This document shows, piece after piece, positions 1 through 11,800 of a stretch of 64,000 nt of DNA. The DNA comes from Ceratothoa steindachneri (Eukaryota; Arthropoda; Malacostraca; Isopoda; Cymothoidae), in assembly GCA_963969495.1 (NCBI GenBank), contig OZ018333.1, positions 17,318,437 to 17,382,436 of the forward strand. Reading direction: 5' to 3'. The notes under the pieces are model-generated. The model made no database searches, was not told the origin of the DNA, and saw only the letters and a list, made by a program, of their open reading frames with translations. Within the stretch, counting starts at the first letter, position 1; the number at the start of each line of letters is the position of its first letter. The translations under genes were made by a program, and so were the position numbers.

Positions 1-1761
1 TAAAATCTGATAATATACCATACTTCGAATTTTGAAAACCATCTTTCATGTCTCTTAGCTTGAACCAATACTTAGAAATAATTTCTGCAGAGAGTGGTAA
101 TTTGTCAGCTGACAAACGATAACTCCATTGATCATCAAGATCATTTAGTTTATGTTCAGGTACTAGCGAAGGGAAATGAACAGCTAGTGGTATAATAGAT
201 GCTGGAGAAACGCTGGGATTTTGGGCTACTTTAGGATCTAATTCCTTTAATTTTTCAATTACACCATCTTCATTGAATGGAAATCTCTTTCGTATTTGAT
301 TGCAAAGCTCAACTACGAAATTCCTGCAATCATTTTTAAATCTTTTATCAGTGATTTGATCAAAAGGGTAATTGATCAAATGTGCTGATGCCTTTACTCC
401 TAGGTAAATTTCATTAATGTTTTTGTAGTTATTTTTATTGTTAGGATCAATTTCTGACAATTTAGCTGCCTGCAGAATTTCATCTTTAATAAAGAAACTC
501 AAGAGGTTTTTGTTTTCTGATGAAATCATAAAATACAAAAGATGTAATCTGAAATGCTCAGACTGAAATTCAATATTGAGCATATTTACCTTTTGCAACA
601 CATACTGGAGAAATAGTAACATATGTTTGGTCCCATGATTGTTTAATATTTCGAAGATTCTTCTTGCGCCATCAACTTTGTCATTATTTGCTTCACTTTG
701 AAAATATAAAAATAGGGCATCGTATTGATCCAATATAGCTGTAATTACATTCTCCCTGGAAAGCCATCTTGTTTGAGCCAATTTAGGAATTTTATGACGT
801 GGCTCATTAGCCACTTCTTGAATAAGGATGAAGTCATGTTGCCGTTTGCTGCTGCGTGAAAAGCACGAGGTTATGTCCCTTAAGAACGCTTCTAAATATG
901 ATGGCAATACACTGACAGCATGACTGGCGCAGAGAGCAAAGGAATGACAAACGCATCCCATAATAAAAACAGAAGGAACATCATTTTTCAACAACTTTTA
1001 GAAACCGCTTTTTCTTCCCATCATCGAAGAACAATTATCGCTGCCAAATCCAATAATATTCTCAAGAGGAATCTTTTTCTCACTCAAAATTGATTTCACA
1101 GAATTATATAGACCGAGAGCAGTCCCATCTTCAACAACTACACTATCTAACAGAGAGTCTTCAACATTTGCTTACTTAAATCAAAATATCTAACAACTAC
1201 CGCTAAAATTTGTGTTACAGAAATGTCGGTGCTTTCGTCGATTATTATAGAAAACTTTTGCGTCTTGCATATATTTGTCACTACACTTTTTTCATCAAAA
1301 ACTATTCCATCTTGAATTACATATGAAAGTTTTGTTCGCTTCATTGACAATTTTCCTGCAATTTTGCTGCCTGGAAATGCTTCTTTACAAACTGGTACAA
1401 GATGGTCAATGCACGCAAATGGAATATTATGTTCAGCAAAATATGCAGCAAAGAGCAGCTCACTCTTGGCGATTTGTTCACTCCCAGTTGAAGTTTTTTT
1501 CTTCACAAACTGAGTAATATCGACACTAGTTTTAGCCACCTCAAAACATTGTCTATGTTTAACCGAATTTTTGTGTTTCATAAGCATGGATTTATTTGCG
1601 TTTTTTAGAGTGACATTACAACACTTGCAATAACTGGAATCATTATCGTTTTTATCTTGTTGCATCCACCCTTTAAATTCGGGTTCAGCTAACCATTGTT
1701 CTATGAAACACTGCATATACCACTTCGTTTTCTTAGTTGGGTTTTTTTCTTCACCACTCAT
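1..1761 (-). pseudogene. hAT-family transposase with N-terminal zinc finger (frameshifted, C-terminus off window)
   Basis: The first 204 codons (1761 down to 1147) are open. They begin with a short basic region and a Cys/His finger (CKCC, then HKNSVKH), followed by the block IIIDESTDIS and VVRYFD, typical of hAT transposases that drift toward DUF4371/ZBED-like proteins. A stop TAG at 1147-1149 ends this frame. The protein resumes in another frame with FGSDNCSSMMG (about 1040), stops again near 990, and is then open to position 1 in a third frame containing TRWLSRENVI and a Leu-rich region. At least two frameshifts make it non-functional. The C-terminal dimerisation domain would lie beyond the window. 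The gene is relatively AT-rich compared with the GC-rich Sbf exons. Confidence 0.8.
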
Positions 1762-2342
1762 ATTGCTAAGGTCAAATATTATGCAAATTTAAAGTTAACT
1801 ATCCCTATTCAGTCAATTGAAACTAGTTCGACCGTTGGATCACGAACGAATACAGTTCAACTCGCATCAAAACTGAACTGGAATTCTGATTTCTGGCAAC
1901 CGAGTCAACCGACAGGCGATTTTGTGCAGAGTCACTGCAGAAACGTTTCACCGCTTTCACGGTTGCCAGCTTCATTAGTTAATTTCTGTCCAAACGGACA
2001 GAACAATGAGACAAAATGTTAGGAAACAGAAACACTGGTAACTCTTGAATGTTCGTAAACGTTTTGATCATGCATCAGCTCATTGCATCAGCTGATCAGT
2101 CGCAGAACAGCAATATTCCCACACACTTGGTAGTTGGTACTTCTGTGTGCGGCGTAGGTTAGTTATAGTATTTTTTAACTTATATTATAAATTATAAGCT
2201 CAAATGAGATGACATGTATTTTCAATAAAAAATTATGTGTTTCCTTACTTGAGACACGAAAAACCCAAGATTTTGTACGATTTCGAAAGTAAAACCCAAG
2301 TACCCAAGATGTAAGGTCAAAACCCAAGCATTGGCAGCCCTG
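1..2342 (-). mobile_element. hAT-type DNA transposon, 5' part, decayed, runs off the window edge
   Basis: The element reads on the - strand. Its 5' end is probably at 2342, where the - strand begins cagggctgccaa, a CAG-type terminus usual for hAT elements. About 580 bases of leader follow before the transposase. The other terminus lies left of position 1, so neither the partner inverted repeat nor the 8-bp target duplication can be checked. It sits in the Sbf intron upstream of the first visible exon, in antisense orientation. The family call rests on the transposase; the exact end is inferred. Confidence 0.7.
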
Positions 2343-2388
2343 GCTGTTAGCCAGTGAGTCGCAGCATGGAGTTCGGCCAGGAAATTTG

Positions 2389-2430
2389 GTTCGTTATATC
2401 CGAAATTCGTTATATCGAGGGTTTACTATA
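2389..2430. mobile_element. Tigger/pogo-like terminal repeat remnant
   Basis: The sequence has two copies of ttcgttatatc followed by gagggtttactata. Read on the - strand this is a TAGTAAACCCTCGATATAACGAA-type end, which I recall as the usual terminus of pogo/Tigger-like Tc1-mariner elements. No transposase is present, and the hAT element begins about 47 bases to the left. The family assignment is from memory of the terminal motif only. Confidence 0.45.
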
Positions 2431-2636
2431 TATATATATGTATATAATTATTTGCAATTATATAATTATGTGGTTGAAAAGGCAATGTTGTAGCTAAATT
2501 CATCAAGCTGATTGATACGCAAGTTTTTGTTTGCGTTAGAAAGGTTTGGCTTATGAGATATCCTCTCTTTACTGTGAGAAGAGTTCCTTCCGAGAGCTTA
2601 ATGAAGAGCTTAGTTAGCGAAATTACCTTTTTAACC

Positions 2637-2640
<4 letters not shown>

Positions 2641-2706
<66 letters not shown>
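2641..2706. repeat. (AT)33 microsatellite
   Basis: Uninterrupted AT dinucleotides over 66 bases. It ends about 26 bases before the splice acceptor of the first visible Sbf exon and is therefore part of the acceptor-proximal intron. Length polymorphism here could affect the polypyrimidine tract distance. Confidence 0.97.
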
Positions 2707-2710
<4 letters not shown>

Positions 2711-2732
2711 TTTGTCTGATTTTGCCTTGCAG

Positions 2733-2885
2733 GAGCACAGCGTGTGGGGCAATCAGCAGTTCTGGGAGGCAGCGTTTTACGAGGATGTGCAGCGCGAAAT
2801 CAAGGGCCTCTACCGGCCCTTCCACGCCTACTACAAGATGCAGCAGGGGAGGAATAGCAACGCCTCTCCCCCTGAGGGGACCAAT
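2733..2885 (+). CDS. Sbf: Sbf exon 1 of window: downstream DENN region
   Basis: Acceptor ttgccttgcag, donor gtaagt. It encodes 51 codons in phase 0/0, including [13 protein letters not shown] and [13 protein letters not shown]. The FWEA.FY.DVQ..I..LY pattern is characteristic of the dDENN region of SBF1/SBF2. The upstream exons carrying uDENN and most of cDENN are not in the window; the preceding intron holds a hAT element. Confidence 0.9.
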
Positions 2886-5800
2886 GTAAGTAATTTAAAG
2901 TAGGAGCTTGCTGCTATTCAGGATGGATGGGGGGAGGCGCGGTAGTGCAGATGTAAGATTGCCCCTCAAATGTGTGACGAAATGGGATTCCGAGTCCCTT
3001 TCGTTTTCCCTTGCAGAGTATTGTGTGGTTGTGTACGGCCCACTCTTCCATAACGTTTTCGTCGCTCCAATAAAACGAAAGTACTCGGAATCCCGATTAT
3101 CATTGGTTCTTTGGCAAAGGAGGTTTTTAAGGGGGGGGGGAGCTTGCTTGCGCTTGTGCCTTGTCCTGGGTCCGTGAGTAGTGAGTCGTGAGTCAAGGAC
3201 ATAATTTGAAGATCCTGGAGGCTGTCGAAGGATCCTCTGGATCCAGCGTTTGAGAGGATCTCTGCCACTCCATTTCGACGATGCCTTCAACAGTTTTTAC
3301 TTCTTTTTTTTTAAGACAATACAAATATCGTCGTTCTTGTTTGGCGCTGATCGGCCCCCGTCCCCCCGCCTAGAAATAATGATTTTGGTCTGTTCGCAGG
3401 GCGTTGACTCTTCGTGGCCGGAGCGACGGTCCTTTCTCAATCACGCGGAGCCCTCGGCCCTCGAGATCGCTGCCGAGCAGATGAGGCTGTCGCCGACGTT
3501 GGACCGGAGTGAGTGTTTAACCCCCTCTGGGGGGCGTTTCCTGAGGGGGGGGGGTCTGCTTCTGACTTGCCCCAGGGGAGAAGCGAATCGTGATAAGGGA
3601 AAATGGGGACAGAGGTAGTGGTTTTAAGAGGGAAATTAACGTGGTTTGCTTCGTGTGAGATGAACATGAAGAGGAGAGAGTAGAGGGGATGCCACAGCGC
3701 AAAGGGAAAGGGGGGGGAGAGGTGGGTTCGTCTAATACCCCCTCCCCCTCCCGGTAGAGAGAGCGGATAATGATGAGTTAGTTAATTGGGGCCATCCTTC
3801 CTTTCCCAATTGTGGATTTGGTCTCCACAGAGGATAATGAAATTCACATAAAGATCAGAATGACAATCACTGGTTGGCCTGAGGGTACCAGGAGCTTGAC
3901 TTCGGAGATAGGTTGAAGGTTGTACCGTGTTTTACCGCCGAGCAGGGATTGGGGGACCTCTATGTGGGCCCATGGAGAGCCACCCATTTTACGTTAGGGG
4001 AGTGTGGATCTCAACCGTTCTTCGGCAGGTTCCGAGATGGAAGAGTGATGCGTTGTGTCTTGAAGAGGAGGGAGGTTGAGAGCGCTGTGTTGTGATTGGA
4101 TGTGTGGGTGACGTGGGCTGCGTTTATGCCTCAAACTCCGGCCCACCGCCTCATTGGCGGTTGCCTCCCACGAGCTCGTATTTTTAGTGTGTGCATTCGG
4201 TATTCGAACCCTTCAGTCTGGCGTGGAAATCTACCGCCTTATCTACTTGGCTAGAGAGATCTCCCAAATGGTGATGTGTTAGAATTCTCTATCGAACCGA
4301 TAGATCCTTTGTCTGTCTATTTTAACACGGCCTTGTCTTCAAGCTGGGCTGCCCATGAGTTTAAAAGCCCTGGATTTTGGGGTATCTTTTGTGGGATTCT
4401 CCCTTGGCGATGGTTCGAGTTTTAGGGCTTGTTTGGGGTACGGTTATGACGCTCTCCCCCTGGGGCTGGGTGATGGAGGAGACCCTTCCTTACCTCAAGC
4501 GAAAGTCCTGCGGATAAGAAGGCTTCCAGAGTCCCGTCCTTTCTTGCTCACTCATTGGCCTGTCTTAAGCCTACCTTTACGCAATCCTTTCCCTTCAAAC
4601 TCCTTACCTATCCTTTCTTTCCCTTCAAACTCCTTACCTATCCTTTCTTTCCTATCAAACTCATTACCTATCCTTTCTTTCCTATCAAACTCTTTACCCA
4701 TCCTTTCTTTGTTTTCAAACTTGTTGCCTATCCTTTCTTTCCTTTCAAACTCCTTGTCTATCCTTTCCTTCTCTTCAAACTCTTTACCTTTACTTTTCCT
4801 TCATACTTATCCTTATCACGATTTCGCTTATTGTTTAATTTGTATTGAAGTGATTTTTTTTTAAGGCAATTTTTCCATCAACTTTCCTCAGTGAGGTAAG
4901 AAAGCCCATATTTTTTTTTTCGAAGTCAAGGTCAAACTCGACTTCAAATCCTCTTCCCAACTTTGCCACCTTTTTATTCAAATTTCAAACCACTCCTTGA
5001 GATTACCGACGAACCTTGAGGAACAGGTTTTGGCGAATTTTCGTCAGGCAGAGGCCAATAAATTTCTCAACTCTATTTTTAAACGAGTATGTTCTGCTGC
5101 TTATGGCGGGGCCAAAATAGAACTAACATTGTAATGGTGATGGTGGTGCTTGGCAGACCAACTCCGCGAGATGGACGAGCAGGAAGAGTCGATGCTGTAC
5201 TCTCAGGCGATCCACTACGCGAACCGGATGGTCTACCTCAGGGTCCCCCTCGACATCAACAACTGCACCACCGGCAAGAAGGCCAACGCAGACCACCGCG
5301 ACAACATCAGTGCCAGCATAACCAACAGGTAAGGGGGGGAGTTGAGAAGGGGTAGGCTACCCCCCGGCACACTGCCCTAACTTCACCCTTTGCTAAAGTA
5401 CCAAAGATGCCCCCCGAGGGTTTGATTTTGCCCATTTGCAATTTATGGCGCCTATCTCAGTGGGGGATTTATATGCTGAACCAGAGATCGGAACCATGGC
5501 AACCACAAATGGGAACCCACTTATCCAGCGATTAACCAGATGCGGTGTAGCTTAACTTTGATCGATGTGAGATATGAGCGTTTCCTTTTTGTTTATCCCT
5601 TTGCCCTACGGAGACTAAGAGTCTGGCCTGAACCCCTGCAGAGGTTCAGAGGCTCTCTGCCTCTGGGTGCATATTGCTACAATAAAGAACGACATCCTTT
5701 CGGCCTGAGTACCTATAGAGAAGCACTGGGGAAACTGGTCCGCCCCCCCCCCCCTGTTCCTTTGTGCAGCCCTTTTTATCTAAGAGTATTCCCTCCCTAT

Positions 5801-8800
5801 TTCCTCTATCGAAGTTTAACGACCTGACCAGCTACCTCATGCCGCGTCAGAAGAGAAGCTTTGGAACCTCTATAAACAACGCCTGCAAGTCTCAAGAGAC
5901 CCGACCTTGGGTGTGGGGGAAGGGGGGTCCTGGGCGCTGGGGGCGTGAATAACTGAAGATCGGTTTTGCTTCAATAACCCCTACCCTGCGTGTAAGAGGT
6001 CGACCACCTCCCTGTCGCCGTTCCTGGTTTTGAGTGGCCGTTCCTTTTTGCATAAGGTTTTGTAGGGCCCTTCCCTTGTGTATAAGGTTTTGTGTGGCCA
6101 TTTCCGGATGCATAAGATTTTGTGTGGCCCTTCCCGGGTGCATAAGATTTTGTGAGGCCTTTCTCGGTGCATAACGTTTTGTGTAGCCGTTCCCGGGTGC
6201 ATAAGGTTTTGTGTGGCAGTTCCAGGGTGCATAAGGTTTTGTGTGGCCTTTCTCGGTGCATAAGGTTTTGTGTGGCCGTTTCCTTCTGCATAAGGTTATG
6301 TGTGGCCGTTCCCTCGTGCATAAGGTTTTATGTGGCCGTTCCCGGATGCATAAGGTTTTGTGTGGCCGTTTCCTTGTGCCAAAGTTTTTTATGGCCCTTC
6401 CCGGGTGCCTAAGGTTTTTTGCAGCCGTTCCCGGGTGCATAAGGTTTTGTGTGGCCGTTCCCGGGCGCATAAGGTTTTGAGCGGCCGTTCCCGGGTGCCT
6501 AAGGTTTTGTGTGGCCCTTCCCTTGTGTATAAGGTTTTGTGTGGCCCTTTCTTTGTGCATATGGTTTTGTGTGGCCTTTGCCTTGTGCCTGTTTATTTGT
6601 GGCCCTTTCCGGGTGCATAAGGTTTTGTGCCGCCGTTCCTGGGTGCATAAGTCTTTGTGCGGCCGTTCCCGGGTGCATAAGGTTAGGTGTGGCCGTTCCC
6701 TTGTGCCTAAGTTTTTTGGGGGCCCTTCCCGGGTGCATATAGTTTGGGCGACCGTTCCCGGGTGCATATAGTTTTGTGTGGCCGTTCCTGGGTGCCTAAG
6801 GTTTTGTGTGGCTGTTCTCGTGTGCATAAGGTTTTGTGTGGCCGTTCTCGTGTGCATAAGGTTTTGTGTGGCCGTTCTCGGGTGCATAAGGTTTTGTGTG
6901 GCCGTTCTCGGGTGCATAAGGTTTTGTGTGGCCGTTCTCGGGTGCATAAGGTTTTGTGTGGCCGTTCTCGGGTGCATAAGGTGTTGTGTGGCCGTTCTCG
7001 GGTGCATAAGGTTTTGTGTGGCCGTTCTCGGGTGCATAAGGCAGCACGTGTGACATGCAAACTTTATTGGCTTGTCGACTCCCAGGCCAATTAAATGTGT
7101 AGGGTCCCGTTTCTGGGTCTGTGACAACAGATCTTATCGAGGATCCGTTAGGATATCCGCCCTGTCTCTCTGGCTGCCCAGTTGGAAGCTGCGGCTTTTC
7201 GGCATAGACCGTTCACACCGGCAGCTTTTGGTCGGCCTCCGTCGCTGCACAGGTGCGAACACCAACCATTCACACACCCAGGGTAAAGACCCGAAAATCC
7301 GCGATGCGAGCGGCTGAACGCGGGATAGAGACCACCCCTTGCCTTACCTTGGTAGTGTGGTGGGTGAGGCCCTTGGCAACCCATCTAGTGGTGGTGCTTC
7401 CCTCTTACCACCTTGAATTGGTAAAGGCCTCTTCCCTTGCTCACTTTATGACCCACCCTCTGCCCCCTCCACCTCAAAAAAAATACGAGGGACCCCTCCG
7501 AACTTAAAGCAGAGATGGGGCTTCACCCCCAATTATATGTCACGGTAAAAGAGATGTTCTTTATCCCCTTCCTCAGCTTCACCCCTTGACCACTCTGTCC
7601 TTCTCTTCTAGACCCGCATCCCAAAGACACCATGGTGCGGGGGAGGCGCCTCCCCAGATGTCGAGTATTACAGGATGCCCTCGCTCCAGGTGGTACGGTC
7701 TCTCCCTGGTAGCTTCCACCCCCAAGCCAAAGTCCGGGCGACTCCTAAGAGGACACACGCCCATTCGGTACCCTTCTGCGGGTTCTACCTCCCCCGGGTA
7801 TCGGCTTCGGGGGCTCATTCCACCCCGGGTAAAACTACCACCACCTCACTTCCCAAATAGAGAGGCGGCTGCGTGTCTTCAACGAGTCGTTGATTTGCAG
7901 GGGGCAAAGGCGTCCCCGGGGCTTCTAAAGCCAGCTGCCCGGGAGGAGGATAGCAACGAGCGTCTCTGGTATCCCTTTCCGCTTCATGGGCCCCTTGGAA
8001 AGTCGAGGTCACTTTAAAGGATAAGGGACCCCTAGCCCCAAAGGTTTCGAGGCTGGGCGAGAGAGAGGTTCGTACATCGAGCCATCTTCAAGTACCCCCC
8101 CCCCCCCCAACGCAGCATCGCTTCCTACGGCCATCACCCCCCGGGGTTGTCTCCAGGAAAGCTAGACATTGACGTGAGGGTCTTAATAGGCTCGGAGGGC
8201 ATTTTCTTCCCTATGTAATTGTGCCGTGAACTCCGTGCTAATTGGGAAGCTCGTCTCCTCCCATTCCCCTTTCTTTGTCTTGTGAAACCATGCTGGACGC
8301 GTGCCCCCTGCCCACCCTCCTGGGCAATCTGATACTGGTTGGAGTCCGGACCGTCGGGTCTCCTTTCTCCCTGGCTCTTAAATGCCCCCTATCAGGCATT
8401 AATAGAGTGGTTATCCTTAGATAGTAGAAGATGTAGCAGAATTCTGCTGCCTCGTGGCACGATTGAAGAGGGCCCCCCTCCTCTCAGAATTTGCATTTGA
8501 CCGGAGGGGGGGGGGGCATTAACGACCAATCAATCACACAGGTCAGGTACTGGCCAACCTGATCGAGGTATGTGGTAAATGTGGATGTATTGACCTCTCA
8601 CTGACCGATAATCGCCTCATTTTCTTGCCTCGATCTATCCCTCTGCTCTCCGGGTATTCACCATGATTTTGGTTGTGGGGTGGTTGATGACCTTTACGGT
8701 ACTTATCACCTCACCATCCAACTATCATTTGCCAGGTTGCTGCCGCCTGGAAAGCTCCCTCGGTGATGTTTGGATCGCATGCACCCCCCGCCATGCCGCG

Positions 8801-11800
8801 ATGGCTTTAGGTTGCTTTCTGTCGTCTCCGAATCGAACACACTCGCGGGACGCACCGCCATTTGATGGAGCGCTCGCCTGCGCCTTACTGTGAAGACTGA
8901 GTTGTCCCCCAGACTGTTCGGCACGTTCTTGATAAATGTACCAGTCTGGGTTACTTCGCTATCGGTTGTCCCTTGTACTTAGGACTGGTTCGTGCATACA
9001 GACTTGTGGACTATGACTTTTTTGAGGAGGCTGGCCTCATCCACTTTATTCCACTTTGTTGTAGGTCGTATGTTCCTGCGCCAGGATAGGCGGGCCTACC
9101 CCCGACGATGGAGCTCGCTTCCTTTTTGCCTTTGACTTGTTTTTATTTGTTTCCTTTTTTTTAGCTTGTCTTAGCCTTTGTTCCTTTTTATCTTTACATG
9201 TTTTACTTGTTTGTTTTTTTTAATCTAGCCTAGTATTAAGCTGTAGTGTGTGTACGGCGACTTTTGCCTTAGTAGGCATCGCCAGATGGTCTCTTAAAAT
9301 TAAAAAAATAAATCGCATGCAGTTTAGGTCTGTTAATGAGACCGTTGAGTTCTCCTGCAGCCCCATCAGCGTGGGCCTGACCCCCCCTCCCCCATTCCTC
9401 TTACCTTTGACCATTTTGCATGCCACTTCCTCCTTGATTGTTGGCCCTCAGAGAGAAGCGATATACATATATGAGCTACACGTGCCTCCCTTCTCGATTT
9501 CACTGTGTCAATTTCTTTGAGGAAGTTCCAACTTCCGATTTTTTTTTCGAAGCACAACCGCCGCCCTTCTTGGTCGGCATACATGTTATCATTCAAGGAG
9601 AAGAGATGGGGAAGTGCATCAAAAGGGTCCTTGTCAAGTTCTCACAGGATTTCCCCTCCTGTCCGCCAGGAGGACGGGACCGTAATTTCGGATCCCGCAT
9701 CCCTGGCGCAGTCCTCCATTTCGTCCGCGGCCAATTTCGACGGTGCCTACTCTGTCATGAGACGCCAATCCTACCCTTATCCTTTTAGTTTGGGGAAAAG
9801 GAAACTCCGAGAGCTCAACATAGCTCTAGGGATAGTACCGCCGCTGGTTCTACCCTGGAGAGTACCACCTTTAAACAATTGTCTCCTTGCCTCTGCTCCT
9901 TAAGCTTCTACAGCACGGGGAGTGCTGCGTTCACACGTCTCGGTGCACGTCATGTCATGCTGTAGCCATCCCCGTATACACGCAAGTATGACTCCAAACC
10001 CGAAGAGGGCGTTGGCTTCCATGCCTTCTACCCGTTGTTTCAAGCCAGTGGGGGTGTTGTGGCTGTTTTCAGGGACGAGTTTGTTGCCATACACAGCTTG
10101 GCACTGAAGGTTATGCGCTATGTCCGGTTTGGACAGAGGAAGGTGATTTTTAGCGACTCACAGAACGCCCTGGCTGCCCTCGGAGCATTGGAATTTCATC
10201 CTCTTGTTCGCATTATCCGTGATGCCATGGTTCCTGTAGGCCGAGAATGTCGGATTATCTTCTGCTGGGTTTCTGGACCTGTAGGGACTACAGGATATGA
10301 TGTGAGAAGGCCAGGCTGCTTGCAGAGATTAAGCCACCTGACCAGCGTTTTGCTCTTCCCCACTCTGACTGCATGGCAAAGAAGATAGAAGACGGCAGAC
10401 GGAAATTTAAAGTTGGGTACTTTCGCGCTGCGACTTTTCTCGTGCACCCCCCCCCCCCCTCCGCCTCGACGACTTCAGGTCAGCCCCTACCTCCTCCGAA
10501 TTGGGTACAGACGGGATGCAGTCCCATTGGTTGGATCCCCCGATTGCCGTGGAGTCGGGTCGCTACCGTTCGTCTTGTACTCGGGACAGGTTGACTTTTT
10601 GGAGGAGGCTGAGGGAGGCCTGAACGTGCCTTTTTATATTTTCTTTTTGGTGGAGGGGCGAGGGGGAACTATTTAAAAGTAGGCTTGTTTATGGCTTGTG
10701 CAGTTGCGCCCTTGATGCGGTCGCCTATTGAGCCTCTTGGGAAAAACAAATTGGCCTATTGAGGTAAAGGTTCTTTGGGTGCTTGACTCCCACTCGCTCC
10801 CCTTGTGGTGTTTACTGTCCCCCTATCACCTCTCCCCCACCTCCGGCAGCGACAGCATGGACGCGGAATCCGGCTTCGAAGACCAGGAACAGAATGACCG
10901 GGAACAGAATGTGATCAAGTTCGTGTCACGATTCGTGGACAAAGTCTGCCAAGAGGGATACGTCATAGGTGAGTGCCCCTACCCACACACCTACACCCCC
11001 TTCAGGGCCACATTGCCCTACTCACCCCACTCCCTCCTTTAAGGGCACCGCTCTTCTAACCCCTTTCGGGCCCCCAACCTATTCAGAGATCCCTTTAGGA
11101 CCCCCAACCTATTCAGAGAACCCTTTAGGACCCCTAACCTATTCAGAGACCCCTTTAGGACCCCAACCTATTCAGAGGCCCCTTTAGGACCCGTAACCTA
11201 TTCAGAGGCCCCTTTAGGACCCGTAACCTATTCAGAGACCCCTTTATCCCCCAACCTATTCAGAGACCCCTTTAAGACTCGCCCCCAACCTTTTCAGAGA
11301 CCCCTTTAAGACCCCACCCAACCTTTTCAGAGACCCCTTTAAGACCCCCCAACCTTTTCAGAGACCCCTTTAAGACCCCCCCAACCTTTTCAGAGACCGA
11401 TTTAGAGGCCCCTAGCCTAATCAGAGACCGATTTAGAGGCCCCTAGCCTAATCAGAGACCCCCTTAGGGGCACCATCCTACCCTCGTCCCACACCCCTTT
11501 AAGTTTCCCCCTACTTAGTAGCCTTTTACGACACGTATCGAAGGAGGGTATGTTGATTCTTCCTATTGTTTTTATTATTCTAGCTGCGGCGTAGCCGAGT
11601 GGAAGCGCCAATTCGATTTATGCAATAATTAAGTCGCATCAGGTGTGGTTAGTAACCGGATGGAGTCTCGACACCGAGTTTCAGAACCCTAATTAAGTCC
11701 CTCTCAACTCGAAAAAGGGCAGGCCGATTGCATGGCACCCCCCCCCCTCCCCTCCTTACAAAATTCCACTGAATTATATATTTTTTATTATTAATAATGC

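Larger units (their letters stand above)
3509..5156. other. Intron 2 of the window
   Basis: 1.65 kb. It holds poly-G runs at about 3544 and 3709, a tRNA-like SINE head (4199-4255, - strand) and a CT-rich 30-bp minisatellite (about 4590-4800). The remainder shows no recognisable coding or RNA feature. Confidence 0.8.

Noticed and set aside
2895..3290. 131-codon ORF on the - strand
   Set aside because: Antisense to an Sbf intron between two confirmed exons; no motif and no conservation visible.
4199..4255. Functional tRNA gene
   Set aside because: A and B boxes are present but no convincing acceptor stem; better explained as a SINE head.
6020..7045. CRISPR-like array
   Set aside because: Units are directly adjacent without unique spacers and the sequence is eukaryotic. 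The same applies to the 22-, 24-, 29-, 34- and 44-bp arrays.
5892..7127. 411-codon ORF on the - strand
   Set aside because: Made of a 30-bp tandem repeat with a ten-codon period; several other frames are equally open. No start context or domain.
7579..8017. 143-codon + strand ORF as a gene
   Set aside because: Overlaps a frame-broken LINE-A ORF1 tail; the open frame is not the LINE frame throughout and carries no domain.
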